Origin: Acidimicrobiales bacterium
Lineage (GTDB): Bacteria > Actinomycetota > Acidimicrobiia > Acidimicrobiales > Poriferisodalaceae
NCBI GenBank assembly: GCA_041394185.1
Contig: JAWKIQ010000003.1
Span: 248,001 to 312,000 of the forward strand
Reading direction: 5' to 3'
Length of the DNA stretch: 64,000 nucleotides
Shown here: positions 28,599 through 37,680 of the stretch, piece by piece
Position numbering within the stretch: position 1 is the stretch's first letter
Layout: each line of letters begins with the position of its first letter
Notes under the pieces: model-generated
Database searches by the model: none
Seen by the model: only the letters and a program-made list of their open reading frames with translations
Told to the model about the DNA's origin: nothing
Position numbers and translations under genes: made by a program

Positions 28599-30185
28599 GT
28601 GACAATCACTTCGGACTCCCCCGCCGATCTGTCCTTCGGAACGTTCAGTTCGTCCCCGCCGTGGTTGGTCGACCCCCAGCAGATGCCGTGGCGCCAGGGG
28701 CTCGACGAGGTGCGTGAGCGCACCCGCCTGACGGTCCCCAAGCTGGTGCAGGCCCGCAAGTTTCCGCCGCTGGGGCGCCTCATCGAGACCGGCGGACGTT
28801 TCGGTTGGGCCATCCTGCGGTGGCGAATGGGCGCCCGGCGCCAGGGCGGTTCAGCGTCGCGCACCGACCTCAGCCACCGCCTGCGTGTCTCGGCCGAACA
28901 CCTCGGCCCCACCTACATAAAGCTGGCCCAGATCATCTCGGCCGGCGAAGGCGTGTTCCCCGACGAACTGGTCGAGGAGCTGAAGAAGTGCCGCGACCAG
29001 GTCAAGCCCGAGCCATTCGACGTGGTCAGGGCAACACTCGAACGCGAGCTCGGCCGGCCTCCCGAGCACGTGTTCGACTGGATCTCACCCACCGCCTTGG
29101 CCGCGGCGTCGATCGCCCAGGTTCACGAGGCCCGCCTGCGAACCGGCGAAGAGGTCGTGGTTAAGGTCCAGCGCAGCACGGTGGGCGAACTGGTGGGCAA
29201 AGACCTGCGCACCCTGGCCTGGCTGGCCCCGTTCCTCATCGGGCGCATCCCTGTGTCGGCACTGGCCAACCCGCCCGCCCTGGTCGAGCTGTTCGCAGAG
29301 ACCATCACCGAAGAGCTCGACTTCCGCCTCGAGGCCCAGAACCTGCTGGACATCGCGTCAACGCTTCGCCAGCTCGACCAGACCGATTGGGTGGTGCCGC
29401 GTCCTCATCCAGAGCTGGTCAGTCCCCGCATGCTGGTGATGGAAAAGGTCCAGGGCTTTGCCTTCGACGACGTCGCCGGCATCACCGACGCCGGCGTCGA
29501 CACCCACGAGGTCGTGCGCAACGTGATGATCGCCTTCCTCGAGAGCGCCACCTTGTACGGCGTGTTTCACGGCGACTTCCACGGCGGCAACCTATTCGTC
29601 CAGCCCGACGGCAAGGTCGCCCTGCTCGACTACGGCATCACGGGCCGGATGAACGAGTTCAAGCGCCGGGCATTCCTGCGGCTGATGATGGGCGCCACGT
29701 CGAACGATCCGAGGGTGCAGATGGAGGCAATGCGCGACCTCGGAGCCCTGCCCCCAGACACCGACATCGATGCGGTCATCGCCGACCTGGGTCTCGACAA
29801 GCCGCCCGTCGACCCCACCAAGCTGTCGCAGGAGGAACTGCTTCACGAGGTGCAGCGGGTGGTCAAGGCCCTGCTGGGTTATGGTGCGCGACTGCCCAAG
29901 GAGCTCATGTTGTTCACCAAGAACATGATCTTCCTGTCTTCGATGATCGGACGGCTGGCCCCCGACATCGACCTGATCGCCGAGATCCAGTCGATCGCCA
30001 TGCACTTCGCCATGCGTCACGGCGCCAAGCTGGCGGTCGACAGCGGCATCGCCGTCGACCCGAACATGATCGACATGACCGGGGTCAAGGCGTCCATGGG
30101 CGTCGAGTCCGAGGTCGAATCAATGACGTGGGCCGAGCTACGGGCCCGACGCGAAATCATCATCAAGAGAATGGGGGGCCGCTGA
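28599..30185 (+). CDS. ABC1/AarF (UbiB-like) atypical kinase family protein
   Basis: About 528 residues from GTG at 28599. The KxGQ-type signature appears as GPTYIKLAQIISAGEGVFPDE (KLAQ variant), the Ala-rich loop as AAASIAQVHEARL, the catalytic lysine as VVVKVQRSTV, then EELDFRLEAQN, FHGDFHGGNLFV and VALLDYGITGRM (DYG for DFG). Members support isoprenoid-quinone or lipid metabolism. Its stop overlaps the next start (TGATG), so the two genes are translationally coupled. Confidence 0.9.
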   Translation: MTITSDSPADLSFGTFSSSPPWLVDPQQMPWRQGLDEVRERTRLTVPKLVQARKFPPLGRLIETGGRFGWAILRWRMGARRQGGSASRTDLSHRLRVSAEHLGPTYIKLAQIISAGEGVFPDELVEELKKCRDQVKPEPFDVVRATLERELGRPPEHVFDWISPTALAAASIAQVHEARLRTGEEVVVKVQRSTVGELVGKDLRTLAWLAPFLIGRIPVSALANPPALVELFAETITEELDFRLEAQNLLDIASTLRQLDQTDWVVPRPHPELVSPRMLVMEKVQGFAFDDVAGITDAGVDTHEVVRNVMIAFLESATLYGVFHGDFHGGNLFVQPDGKVALLDYGITGRMNEFKRRAFLRLMMGATSNDPRVQMEAMRDLGALPPDTDIDAVIADLGLDKPPVDPTKLSQEELLHEVQRVVKALLGYGARLPKELMLFTKNMIFLSSMIGRLAPDIDLIAEIQSIAMHFAMRHGAKLAVDSGIAVDPNMIDMTGVKASMGVESEVESMTWAELRARREIIIKRMGGR

Positions 30186-30607
30186 TGGGGCCGATGAACG
30201 AAACCGAACGCCAGGCGTTTCTTGCCGAGATGCACGTGGGGGTCATCGCAATCGACGACCCCAGCGGCGACAGGGGGCCCTTGGCCGTGCCCGTTTGGTA
30301 CTCCTATGAGCCGGGTGGCGAGGTGGCGGTGATCATGTCGGCATCGAGCCGCAAGGGCCGCGCCATCGCGGCGGCGGGCCGGTTCTCGATATGTGCCCAG
30401 CAAGAGGCACTGCCGTACAAGTACGTGATGGCCGAGGGTCCAGTCGTGTCAGAGCGCGAGGGCACCTACGACGACACCCTGGCCATGGCTACGCGTTACC
30501 TGGGCACCGAGATGGGGCGTCAGTACGCCGATGCCAACGCCGGCGGCGGCACCATCTATTCGATGCGCCCCGAGCGCTGGTTCAGCACCGACTACACGCC
30601 CGACTGA
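30185..30607 (+). CDS. pyridoxamine-phosphate-oxidase-fold (PPOX, flavin/F420-type) protein
   Basis: 140 residues. Split-barrel pattern: MNETERQAFLAEMHVGVIAI, then GPLAVPVWYSYEPGGEVAVI, then KYVMAEGPVVSE and SMRPERWFSTDY at the end. Small actinobacterial members use F420, FMN or haem as cofactor. It starts inside the stop of the ABC1 kinase gene and is probably co-expressed with it. Confidence 0.82.
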   Translation: MGPMNETERQAFLAEMHVGVIAIDDPSGDRGPLAVPVWYSYEPGGEVAVIMSASSRKGRAIAAAGRFSICAQQEALPYKYVMAEGPVVSEREGTYDDTLAMATRYLGTEMGRQYADANAGGGTIYSMRPERWFSTDYTPD

Positions 30608-30618
30608 TTCCGACGTTT

Positions 30619-30648
30619 CGGGTGCCGGGCGCGGGTGCCTGGCACCGG
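30619..30648 (+). terminator. GGTGCC...GGCACC inverted repeat after the PPOX gene
   Basis: GGTGCC at 30621-30626 pairs with GGCACC at 30641-30646, with a GC-rich 14-nt loop, 13 bp after the stop and 27 bp before the nucS ATG. It could be a terminator or part of the nucS leader. No U-tract is present. Confidence 0.4.
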
Positions 30649-30674
30649 GAACGCGGTCCGCTAGTTTCGAACGA

Positions 30675-31334
30675 ATGCGCCTGGTCATTGCCCGCTGCAC
30701 GGTCGACTACGACGGTCGCCTTCAGGCCCACCTGCCCGAGGCGGTACGCCTGCTGATGGTGAAAGCCGACGGGTGTGTCGCCGTGCACGCCGACGGCGGC
30801 GCCTACAAGCCGCTCAACTGGATGAACGCCCCTAACCGCCTGGTCACCGACGACGAGGGCTGGACGGTCACCAGCCCCAAGGGCGAGACGCTGCGCATCA
30901 CCATCCACGAGGTTCTCGCAGATTCGCAGCACGAACTCGGAGTCGACCCCGGCCTTCAAAAGGACGGCGTCGAAGCCCACCTTCAAGAACTGTTGGCCCG
31001 CGATGTAGAGGTGCTGGGCGCCGGCTGGAAGCTGGTGCGCCGCGAGTACCCCACCGACATCGGCCCGGTCGACCTGTTGTGCCGCGACGACGCTGGCGCC
31101 GCGGTAGCGGTCGAGGTCAAACGCCGGGGCGAGATAGATGGGGTCGAGCAGCTGACCAGGTATCTGGAACGCCTCGACCGCGACGGCACACTCAAGCCGG
31201 TGCGTGGTGTGTTCGCCGCTCAGGAGATCAAGCCCCAAGCCAGGGTGCTGGCCGAGTCCAGGGGCATCGTTTGTGTGACCCTCGACTACGACGCCCTCAG
31301 GGGCATCGAGTCTGATCACCTGCGCCTGTTCTGA
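30675..31334 (+). CDS. nucS: endonuclease NucS (EndoMS), non-canonical mismatch repair
   Basis: 219 residues, the standard length. N-terminal DNA-binding and dimerisation part (MRLVIARCTVDYDGRL, VKADGCVAVHADGGAYKPLNW), then the RecB-like nuclease core GPVDLLCRDDAGAAVAVEVK with catalytic Asp, Glu and Lys, and QLTRYLERLDRD. In mycobacteria and other actinobacteria lacking MutS/MutL, NucS cuts both strands at mismatches and works with the beta clamp. The C-terminus LRLF is the expected clamp-proximal end. Confidence 0.95.
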   Translation: MRLVIARCTVDYDGRLQAHLPEAVRLLMVKADGCVAVHADGGAYKPLNWMNAPNRLVTDDEGWTVTSPKGETLRITIHEVLADSQHELGVDPGLQKDGVEAHLQELLARDVEVLGAGWKLVRREYPTDIGPVDLLCRDDAGAAVAVEVKRRGEIDGVEQLTRYLERLDRDGTLKPVRGVFAAQEIKPQARVLAESRGIVCVTLDYDALRGIESDHLRLF

Positions 31335-31351
31335 GCATCGCTGCGCCGTGC

Positions 31352-31370
31352 CGTTAATGGGCCATTAACG
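31352..31370. promoter_or_regulatory. 19-bp palindrome CGTTAATGG-G-CCATTAACG upstream of the DUF4333-like lipoprotein genes
   Basis: Perfect 9-bp arms around one central base, AT-rich in an otherwise GC-rich region, 22 bp upstream of the ATG at 31393. The shape fits a repressor operator better than a terminator. A half-site GGTTAATGG occurs at about 52265 upstream of another membrane-protein gene. Confidence 0.5.
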
Positions 31371-31392
31371 CGCCCGCAGTAGGTTGCCACCC

Positions 31393-32370
31393 ATGCTCTA
31401 CAAGACGGCCATCGCCATGGCGTTGCTCGCAACGCTCGGCTCTTGTTCGGTGAGCATCGGTGGTTCCCAGACGCCGGCCGAGATAGCCGAGGCGACCATC
31501 GACGAGAAGTGGTCCGACGAAATTGGTGCCTCACTTGAAGCCACTTGCGATGACCCCGGCGAGATAGCGGTAGGCGAGACATTCGACTGTTCGGCTACCG
31601 ACGACGCGGGCGAGGACTTCCGGTTCTACGCGGTGAGGGCCGAGGACGGCGTCATCGAGGTCTACCCGCTCAACTTCGTCACACCAGGAACCGCCGAGAC
31701 TCTGCAAGAGGCCGCAGGTTCTGCAGTCGTTCGCGACCTGGCGATCTCGGCCGCGGAGTCTCCGGTCGACTGCAGTATCGACGCCACCGTGATGCTTCCG
31801 CCCAACAACGAGTTCGTGTGCGCGGTGACCGATCCTGCAACAGGTGATGTGATCGACGTCGTCTTGACCCTCGATTTCAGAGCCGACAGCTTCGAACCCA
31901 GCTATCGACCCGACCCCCGCGAGGCCGAACTCGCTGCGTCGCCTGTCGAGGCGGCAATAGCCCTGATCGAGGGCGACTGGGCCGAGTTGCTCGGCGCGAG
32001 GCTCGCCGCCGAATGCCCGGGGATCGACCCCTCACAGCGCATCGAGCCGGGCAGCGTGATCGACTGCACCGGCACCACCGATACCGGTGAGGTGGTGCGA
32101 TTCGACGTGAACGTCGCAGCCGACGACGTAACCGCTGATCCCAGGAACATCATCGCCGGAGCAGTGATCGAGGAGGCACTCGCCGGTCTGCGAGACGGCG
32201 ACACCGCCGACGACTTCGCCTGCGCCGAATCGGTGATCGTCCCCGACCAAGGTGACGTCGAATGCACCTACACAGACCCGGCCACCGCAGACGAATTCGC
32301 CGTCGTGGTCGCCATCGATCTGGCGACCGGCAACTTCAGCGCAGACATCGCCAACCAACCGAACCCATGA
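31393..32370 (+). CDS. lipoprotein with two DUF4333-like repeats
   Basis: 325 residues from ATG 31393. Signal MLYKTAIAMALLATLG with lipobox GSC. Two repeated domains of ~145 residues each follow, with matching openings (AEATIDEKWSDEIGASLEATC and ALIEGDWAELLGARLAAEC), paired cysteines (ETFDCSAT and SVIDCTGT) and matching ends (DVVLTLDFRADSF, VVVAIDLATGNFS). The pattern is that of the actinobacterial DUF4333 family of exported proteins. Function unknown. Followed 34 bp later by a shorter paralogue. Confidence 0.78.
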   Translation: MLYKTAIAMALLATLGSCSVSIGGSQTPAEIAEATIDEKWSDEIGASLEATCDDPGEIAVGETFDCSATDDAGEDFRFYAVRAEDGVIEVYPLNFVTPGTAETLQEAAGSAVVRDLAISAAESPVDCSIDATVMLPPNNEFVCAVTDPATGDVIDVVLTLDFRADSFEPSYRPDPREAELAASPVEAAIALIEGDWAELLGARLAAECPGIDPSQRIEPGSVIDCTGTTDTGEVVRFDVNVAADDVTADPRNIIAGAVIEEALAGLRDGDTADDFACAESVIVPDQGDVECTYTDPATADEFAVVVAIDLATGNFSADIANQPNP

Positions 32371-32404
32371 CCATCAACAAAGCCGAAACTAGGATTCTCG
32401 ACCA

Positions 32405-32953
32405 ATGAAGACCCGACAAATCCTTCCTATCGTCGCCCTTCTCGCATCGGCCGGAGCCGCCTGCTCTGGCTCTGTCGACTTCTCGATCGGGGGCAAGAGC
32501 CCAGAAGACGTCGCTGTCGAGCTGATCGAAGGCGAGCTGTCAGACCAGATCGGAGTCGAGCTGACCGGCGAGTGCCCCGAACTGGAAGACCCCGAAGACG
32601 GCGCGGTGTTCGAGTGCCAAGGCCTGGCCGCCGACGGTCGCGTCGTCCACTTCGAAGCCACCATCGACGAGGCCGAAGAGATGGTGAATCTGGTCAGCAC
32701 CAATGTCGTTTCACCAGACAACCTGTCGTTGCTGGAGGCCGACGCCGCACGGCTTCTCGGTGAACAGGTGGGAGCCGACCTGCCCGCCGAGAACTACGAC
32801 TGCGGCGATGGCCCGACCATCGTCCCAGACTCGGGTGAACTCGACTGCGCGCTGACCGACCCCAGTAACGGCGACGTATACGACAGCGTCCTCACGCTCG
32901 ATCTCCAGACCGGCTCGTTCGACATATCGGTCGCCGACCAGCCCCGCGGCTGA
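32405..32953 (+). CDS. lipoprotein with one DUF4333-like domain, tandem paralogue
   Basis: 182 residues. Signal MKTRQILPIVALLASAG with lipobox AAC, then SIGGKSPEDVAVELIEGE, which repeats the SIGGSQTPAEIAEATIDEK region of the upstream gene, two Cys pairs and the same C-terminal signature (VLTLDLQTGSFDISVADQP against VAIDLATGNFSADIANQP). It arose by duplication and is co-directional, so operonic. Exported, function unknown. Confidence 0.78.
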   Translation: MKTRQILPIVALLASAGAACSGSVDFSIGGKSPEDVAVELIEGELSDQIGVELTGECPELEDPEDGAVFECQGLAADGRVVHFEATIDEAEEMVNLVSTNVVSPDNLSLLEADAARLLGEQVGADLPAENYDCGDGPTIVPDSGELDCALTDPSNGDVYDSVLTLDLQTGSFDISVADQPRG

Positions 32954-32970
32954 CCTGCCCTGGGCGGCGG

Positions 32971-34521
32971 CTAGGTCGCCAGGTAGTCGACGATGTTGGC
33001 CGTGACGCGAGCGACGATTGCGTCTTCGGCCAGACCGAACACCCAATCGGTCGATCCCACGGTCGCCACCTGACCACCGGATAGTCCGGCGGGTCGGCAC
33101 GCGAGCATCACAGCGTTGCCGCGGCGCCACTTGGCCATGGCCTCCTCCGATGCTTCACCCTCGAGCCTGCGGCAGATGAACTCGAGGTCGCCCTGATCGC
33201 TCAGCGCGGCCACAGATGCCGGATACTCACCCACCGCCAGGTTCGATGACAGGGTGAATCCCACTATCTCGATCTCGGCCGGCCAGCCGCTGTCGACGCG
33301 CGCCACCAGCCGGTTGGTCTCGTCGAACTGGAGCGGGCAGCCAAGTGTCTCGTAGCCGACCACCCCGTCGTCTCGGCCCAACACATCGCCATAGCGCAGG
33401 CCGGTGCCGGTCAACATCCAGTGGTCGGGGTCGACGATCTCGAAACCACCCACCCCCCTGGGTGTGGCGTCTCCGAAGCGGTGATACAGGCCATAGGCCG
33501 AGCCGGCGCCCAAGGTCGTCCACTCGGGGCGGCCAACCAGCGGGTCGCACCACATGCCGCTCATGGCGGTCGGGTCACCGTCGGCGACGACGGGGTCTGT
33601 GTCAGGAGCCGTGTACTTGTGGCAGATCATGTGATCGGCCTGATCGGTCAGCCTGACCTGCCAGAACATGGTGTTGCCGGAGAAGCTCGCGAAGTTGCCT
33701 CCCGCAGCGATGTGGGCATCGATTGCGTCGCGTCCCTTGGCCGACCAGTACTCGTCGTGGCCGACCGACAACACCAGCCGATAGCCGTCGAGCAAGTCGG
33801 CGACGGTCTCGAGGTCGGACGACACCGCCATGTCGAACTCGAACCCCTCCGACTCGGCCCACTCCACAAACCGCCGTTCGTGGGTGAACCAGCCCGCCGA
33901 ACCTATGGCCGACGGGTAGCCGTTGCTGGTTCGATACTCCTGGAAGATGTGCCCACCGGCATCGGGCTGTTCACGGAACCGCACCGGCCGGGCCTTGCGA
34001 TCTGTGCGGTCGACCTGGGGCCTACACAACATGCCGCGTCCGAAAGGCCGCCGGAACGACACCTGGTTGCCGCCCGTGTACAGGCTCCTGCCACCCCAGG
34101 TGTTGTAGGCGTTCCACGTGTTGGTGGCCAGTATCAGCAGTGTTTCGGCACGGCGCCCGGTCTCGGCGCGAACCACGAAACCGGCGTGACCCACGTTGCG
34201 GCCCGCGGGAGCGCCGTGGGCCCGCAGGGTCACCAGGTAGAAACCCGATGCCCAGTCCGAACCGACAGGCACCTCGACACCAACCGGCCACCGGCAACCC
34301 ATCGAATCGGCGTCGTCCGGCGGTTGGTGGAACTGCCCCGACACGCCCTCGCGGCGCCTCACCTCGACTCTGCTGGCCCCCCACCGCTCGACGACGACAT
34401 CGTAGGTATCGGCCTTGGTCGACACATGGATCTGGGCCGTCTCGCCGGGCCGGTAGCTCAGCTGACCGCAATAGCCTTCGATGTCGTCCCAGAACGTCTG
34501 GTCGTCGGGTTCTCGCTGCAT
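32971..34521 (-). CDS. N,N-dimethylformamidase large-subunit-like protein
   Basis: 516 residues. Matches the C-terminal catalytic region of the DMFase large subunit: TLLILATNTWNAYNTWGG, GRSLYTGGNQVSFRRPFG, LVLSVGHDEYWSAKGRDAID, and FASFSGNTMFWQVR. This family hydrolyses small amides and carries a mononuclear iron site with Tyr and Glu ligands in the Y-W-S and E-Y regions. The N-terminal ~120 residues are a beta-sandwich (YRPGETAQIHVSTKADTYD). ATG at 34521 begins MQREPDDQTF. Substrate not known; ends 18 bp from the convergent lipoprotein gene. Confidence 0.85.
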   Translation of the reverse strand: MQREPDDQTFWDDIEGYCGQLSYRPGETAQIHVSTKADTYDVVVERWGASRVEVRRREGVSGQFHQPPDDADSMGCRWPVGVEVPVGSDWASGFYLVTLRAHGAPAGRNVGHAGFVVRAETGRRAETLLILATNTWNAYNTWGGRSLYTGGNQVSFRRPFGRGMLCRPQVDRTDRKARPVRFREQPDAGGHIFQEYRTSNGYPSAIGSAGWFTHERRFVEWAESEGFEFDMAVSSDLETVADLLDGYRLVLSVGHDEYWSAKGRDAIDAHIAAGGNFASFSGNTMFWQVRLTDQADHMICHKYTAPDTDPVVADGDPTAMSGMWCDPLVGRPEWTTLGAGSAYGLYHRFGDATPRGVGGFEIVDPDHWMLTGTGLRYGDVLGRDDGVVGYETLGCPLQFDETNRLVARVDSGWPAEIEIVGFTLSSNLAVGEYPASVAALSDQGDLEFICRRLEGEASEEAMAKWRRGNAVMLACRPAGLSGGQVATVGSTDWVFGLAEDAIVARVTANIVDYLAT

Positions 34522-34586
34522 GCGGCCAGTCTGGCCCCTCGAAACCACCTATTCGTCATCCATGCACCGCGACGTGCGCCTGGCGT

Positions 34587-35165
34587 TCAGCTATCGCGTT
34601 TGGTCAACGACGCCGCAGCGTCCTCTACGGCCTTGCGCACTTCGGACAACAGGGTCTCGACCGTTCCACGGACATCGCCGACTGCATCCTTGGCGTCGTC
34701 TGCGACGTTGCGCAGATCGACCAGCACGGCGTGCCTGAGATCGCTCACCTGATCACCCAGCGGGCCCAGCTCGTCGCGGATCTCCATACCGGCCAACGCC
34801 TCCTGCAGGCGCAGGCTCTCGACACGAGCCTTCCAGGCGCGCAGCTGCCTGTCGACGGCCGCCCGATAGCCGACGGCCTCTTCCTCGCGCACCGCACCTA
34901 TGTCGGCTTCGAGGGTGTCGACCGCAGAGCTCAGGTCGTCGATGGCTCCGGCGGTGCCGGGCGCCTCGTCATGTCCGTGTTCGACAGCATCGGAAAGTTC
35001 TTCACAGCGGCGCGTCATGAACCACATGCGCTCGCGGAAGACCTCCTGACTATCGGCGGCAAGCCCCATGGTCGTGTCGGCCAGCCTGTCGAGTCTGGAT
35101 GCAATCAGCTCCAACTGGGCCAACAATCGTTCGCTGGTCGAGCGCACCAACTCTTGCGTCATCAT
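34587..35165 (-). CDS. coiled-coil protein of unknown function
   Basis: 192 residues starting MMTQELVRSTSERLLAQL, almost entirely amphipathic helix with regular heptads (LELIASRLDRLADTT, LRNVADDAKDAVGDVRGTV, EVRKAVEDAAASLTKR). No signal peptide or membrane segment. ATG at 35165 has GGAGGAGG 7 nt upstream. No family recognised. Divergent from the sulfatase gene. Confidence 0.65.
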   Translation of the reverse strand: MMTQELVRSTSERLLAQLELIASRLDRLADTTMGLAADSQEVFRERMWFMTRRCEELSDAVEHGHDEAPGTAGAIDDLSSAVDTLEADIGAVREEEAVGYRAAVDRQLRAWKARVESLRLQEALAGMEIRDELGPLGDQVSDLRHAVLVDLRNVADDAKDAVGDVRGTVETLLSEVRKAVEDAAASLTKRDS

Positions 35166-35301
35166 CGGAGTACCTCCTCCAAAGCACGCTCTCTGTCTCT
35201 CACGATCCAGCGGCGCCGACAGCTCGGCAAGGGGCAAAGGTCCGCGCGGCATCGGGTTGCCGCCTTGGGTGCATGCCGACGCCATCCAATACGGTCTGGC
35301 C

Positions 35302-37626
35302 ATGGTCAGTCACGCCCACCTGAACACCCACCCCGATGGATCTCCCTTTCCTGGGGTTGCCGCACAGAGCCTCGACGGGTCCAGCGGCTCCTGGCCAGTG
35401 CCGGAACAAGCCCCAGAAGGTGCCCCGAACATCGTGTTCATCGTGCTGGACGATCTGGGGTATGCCCAGCTGGGGTGTTACGGCGGCCTCGGCGGCCGCA
35501 TTCGCACCCCCAACATCGACCGGCTGGCTGCCGGGGGTCTGCGCTATCGCAACTTCCACACCACCGCATTGTGCTCGCCGACCCGGGCCGCTCTGCTGAC
35601 CGGCCGAAACCACCACAGTGTCGGGCTCGGCACCATCGTCGAGCGCGCAACCGCGTTTCCCGGCTATCACGCCCGCATCCCCAAGGACTCGGCGATGCTG
35701 CCGAAGGTGTTGGGCGCCAACGGCTGGTCCACCTACTGCGTGGGCAAGTGGCACCTGACGCCAGACGAACACAACGGACCCACGGGCCCCTTCGACCGGT
35801 GGCCGCTGGGCCAGGGATTCGACCGTTACTACGGCTTCTTGTCGGGTGAGACCGATCAATGGCACCCCGACCTGTGGGAAGACAACCACCGTGTCGACCC
35901 TCCGCCCACGCCGGGTTATCACCTCACCGCCGACCTGGCCGACCGGGCGATCAGGTGGATAGGTGAGCACCGCACCATCGATAGCACCAGGCCGTTCTTC
36001 CTGCATTTCGCCACGGGCGCCCCGCACTCTCCGCACCATGCACCGCGAGACCTCATCGAGTCGTACGCAGGCGTGTTCGACGACGGCTGGGATGTCATCC
36101 GCGAACAGACGCTCGCCGCCCAGATCGACTTGGGAGTGGTGCCTGAGGGAACCGACCTGCCACCGCGCAACCAGGGCGTGCGGGCCTGGAGCGAGCTCTC
36201 CGACACCGAGCGCCGCGTGTATTGCCGGCAGATGGAGGTCTACGCGGCCTTCGTCGAGCACACCGATCGAGAGATCGGGCGGCTGTTGGAGTTCCTCCAG
36301 CACGACGGATGCTTCGACAACACCATCGTGATGTTGATGAGCGACAACGGAGCCTCGGCCGAGGGCGGCCAGCACGGCCTGGTATCCGAGATCACCTACT
36401 TCAACGGCCGCACCGAATCGATCGACGACATGGTCGAACGACTCGACGATTGGGGCGGCCCCACGACCTACCCGCACTATGCCCACGGCTGGGCCTACGC
36501 CGGTTCGACCCCCCAGAAGTGGTACAAGGGCTTCGTCCACGAGGGCGGCACCCGCGACCCTCTCATCGTGTCGTGGCCTGCCGGAATCGGCAAGGTGGGC
36601 GAGGTTCGAGACCAGTTCCACCACGTAGTCGACATCGCCAGCACCATCTACGAGCTGACCGGCGTGCAGTTGCCCGACACCGTCGACGGGGTCGACCAGC
36701 GCCCCCTCGAGGGCGTTTCGATGGCCTACTCGTTCGGCGACGCAGGCGCCCCCAGCCGAAAGCAACGCCAGTATTTCGAGATGTTCGCCCACCGGGCGAT
36801 CTGGGCCGACGGATGGAAGGCGGTGACGATGCACCCTGGCAAGGCGGCGGCGCCTCGCATTCCCGGCCTCGAGGTGCGGGAGGGCCGCTTCGAAGAAGAT
36901 GTCTGGGAGCTGTATCACCTGGCAGAAGACTTCTCCGAAGCCCACGATCTGGCGACGCAGCACCCCGAGAAGCTTCTGGAGCTGCAGCAGTTGTGGCACG
37001 AAGACGCGCTTCGCTACAACGTCTATCCGCTGGACGACCGGGCCCTCGAGCGGGCGTCCGAGCCTCGCCCCAGGGTGGTCGAGCGCCGCGACGAGTACGT
37101 GTTCTCGGGCCCGATCCGCCTGGTCAGGTCGGTGTCGCCCAACATCATCAACCGCTCGCACAACATCGAGGTCGACTTCGAGTTCGCCCCCGGTGTCGAG
37201 GGTGTGCTGATGTCGAACGGGGGCCTGCAAGGCGGCTACACGCTGTGCGTCTCCGACGGTCATCTGGTCTACGTCAGCAACTACCTGGGCCGCGACACCT
37301 TCGTCGTACGCTCGGTCGAACCGATACCTCCGGGCCGACACACAGCGATCATGTCGTTCGAGAAGACCCAGCCGTTCGCCGGCGAGGTCACGTTGTGGCT
37401 AGACGGCCACATGGCCGGCCAGGGAAGTGTCGAGCGCACCAACCCCATCATCTATTCGGTCGGTGAGGGCCTCGAAGTGGGCAGCGATGCCGGCACCCCC
37501 GTCTGGTCGCAGTATCAGTCGCCGTTCACGTTCACGGGGCGCCTCCACCGCGCCGTGCTGCGCACCAACGGTCCCATCAGTTTCGACGGCGGCGCCGAAG
37601 ACCGCATCGCCATGTATCGCCAGTAG
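35302..37626 (+). CDS. arylsulfatase (type I sulfatase, formylglycine-dependent)
   Basis: 774 residues. The metal site starts with NIVFIVLDDLGYAQLG. The sulfatase signature is ALCSPTRAALLTGRN, where Cys would be converted to formylglycine. GKWHLTP and the later DNGASAEGG complete the active site. The C-terminal ~200 residues (from about VFSGPIRLVRSVSPNI) form a concanavalin-like beta domain. No signal peptide is evident, so it may be cytoplasmic. The long form with this C-terminal domain matches the AtsA-like family common in actinobacteria. Substrate (aryl or alkyl sulfate) unknown. Confidence 0.93.
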   Translation: MVSHAHLNTHPDGSPFPGVAAQSLDGSSGSWPVPEQAPEGAPNIVFIVLDDLGYAQLGCYGGLGGRIRTPNIDRLAAGGLRYRNFHTTALCSPTRAALLTGRNHHSVGLGTIVERATAFPGYHARIPKDSAMLPKVLGANGWSTYCVGKWHLTPDEHNGPTGPFDRWPLGQGFDRYYGFLSGETDQWHPDLWEDNHRVDPPPTPGYHLTADLADRAIRWIGEHRTIDSTRPFFLHFATGAPHSPHHAPRDLIESYAGVFDDGWDVIREQTLAAQIDLGVVPEGTDLPPRNQGVRAWSELSDTERRVYCRQMEVYAAFVEHTDREIGRLLEFLQHDGCFDNTIVMLMSDNGASAEGGQHGLVSEITYFNGRTESIDDMVERLDDWGGPTTYPHYAHGWAYAGSTPQKWYKGFVHEGGTRDPLIVSWPAGIGKVGEVRDQFHHVVDIASTIYELTGVQLPDTVDGVDQRPLEGVSMAYSFGDAGAPSRKQRQYFEMFAHRAIWADGWKAVTMHPGKAAAPRIPGLEVREGRFEEDVWELYHLAEDFSEAHDLATQHPEKLLELQQLWHEDALRYNVYPLDDRALERASEPRPRVVERRDEYVFSGPIRLVRSVSPNIINRSHNIEVDFEFAPGVEGVLMSNGGLQGGYTLCVSDGHLVYVSNYLGRDTFVVRSVEPIPPGRHTAIMSFEKTQPFAGEVTLWLDGHMAGQGSVERTNPIIYSVGEGLEVGSDAGTPVWSQYQSPFTFTGRLHRAVLRTNGPISFDGGAEDRIAMYRQ

Positions 37627-37680
37627 CACTGGCCCCAGCCGCCGCCGCGACGCTAGGTTCGCAGGTGACAAGGGGGCATC

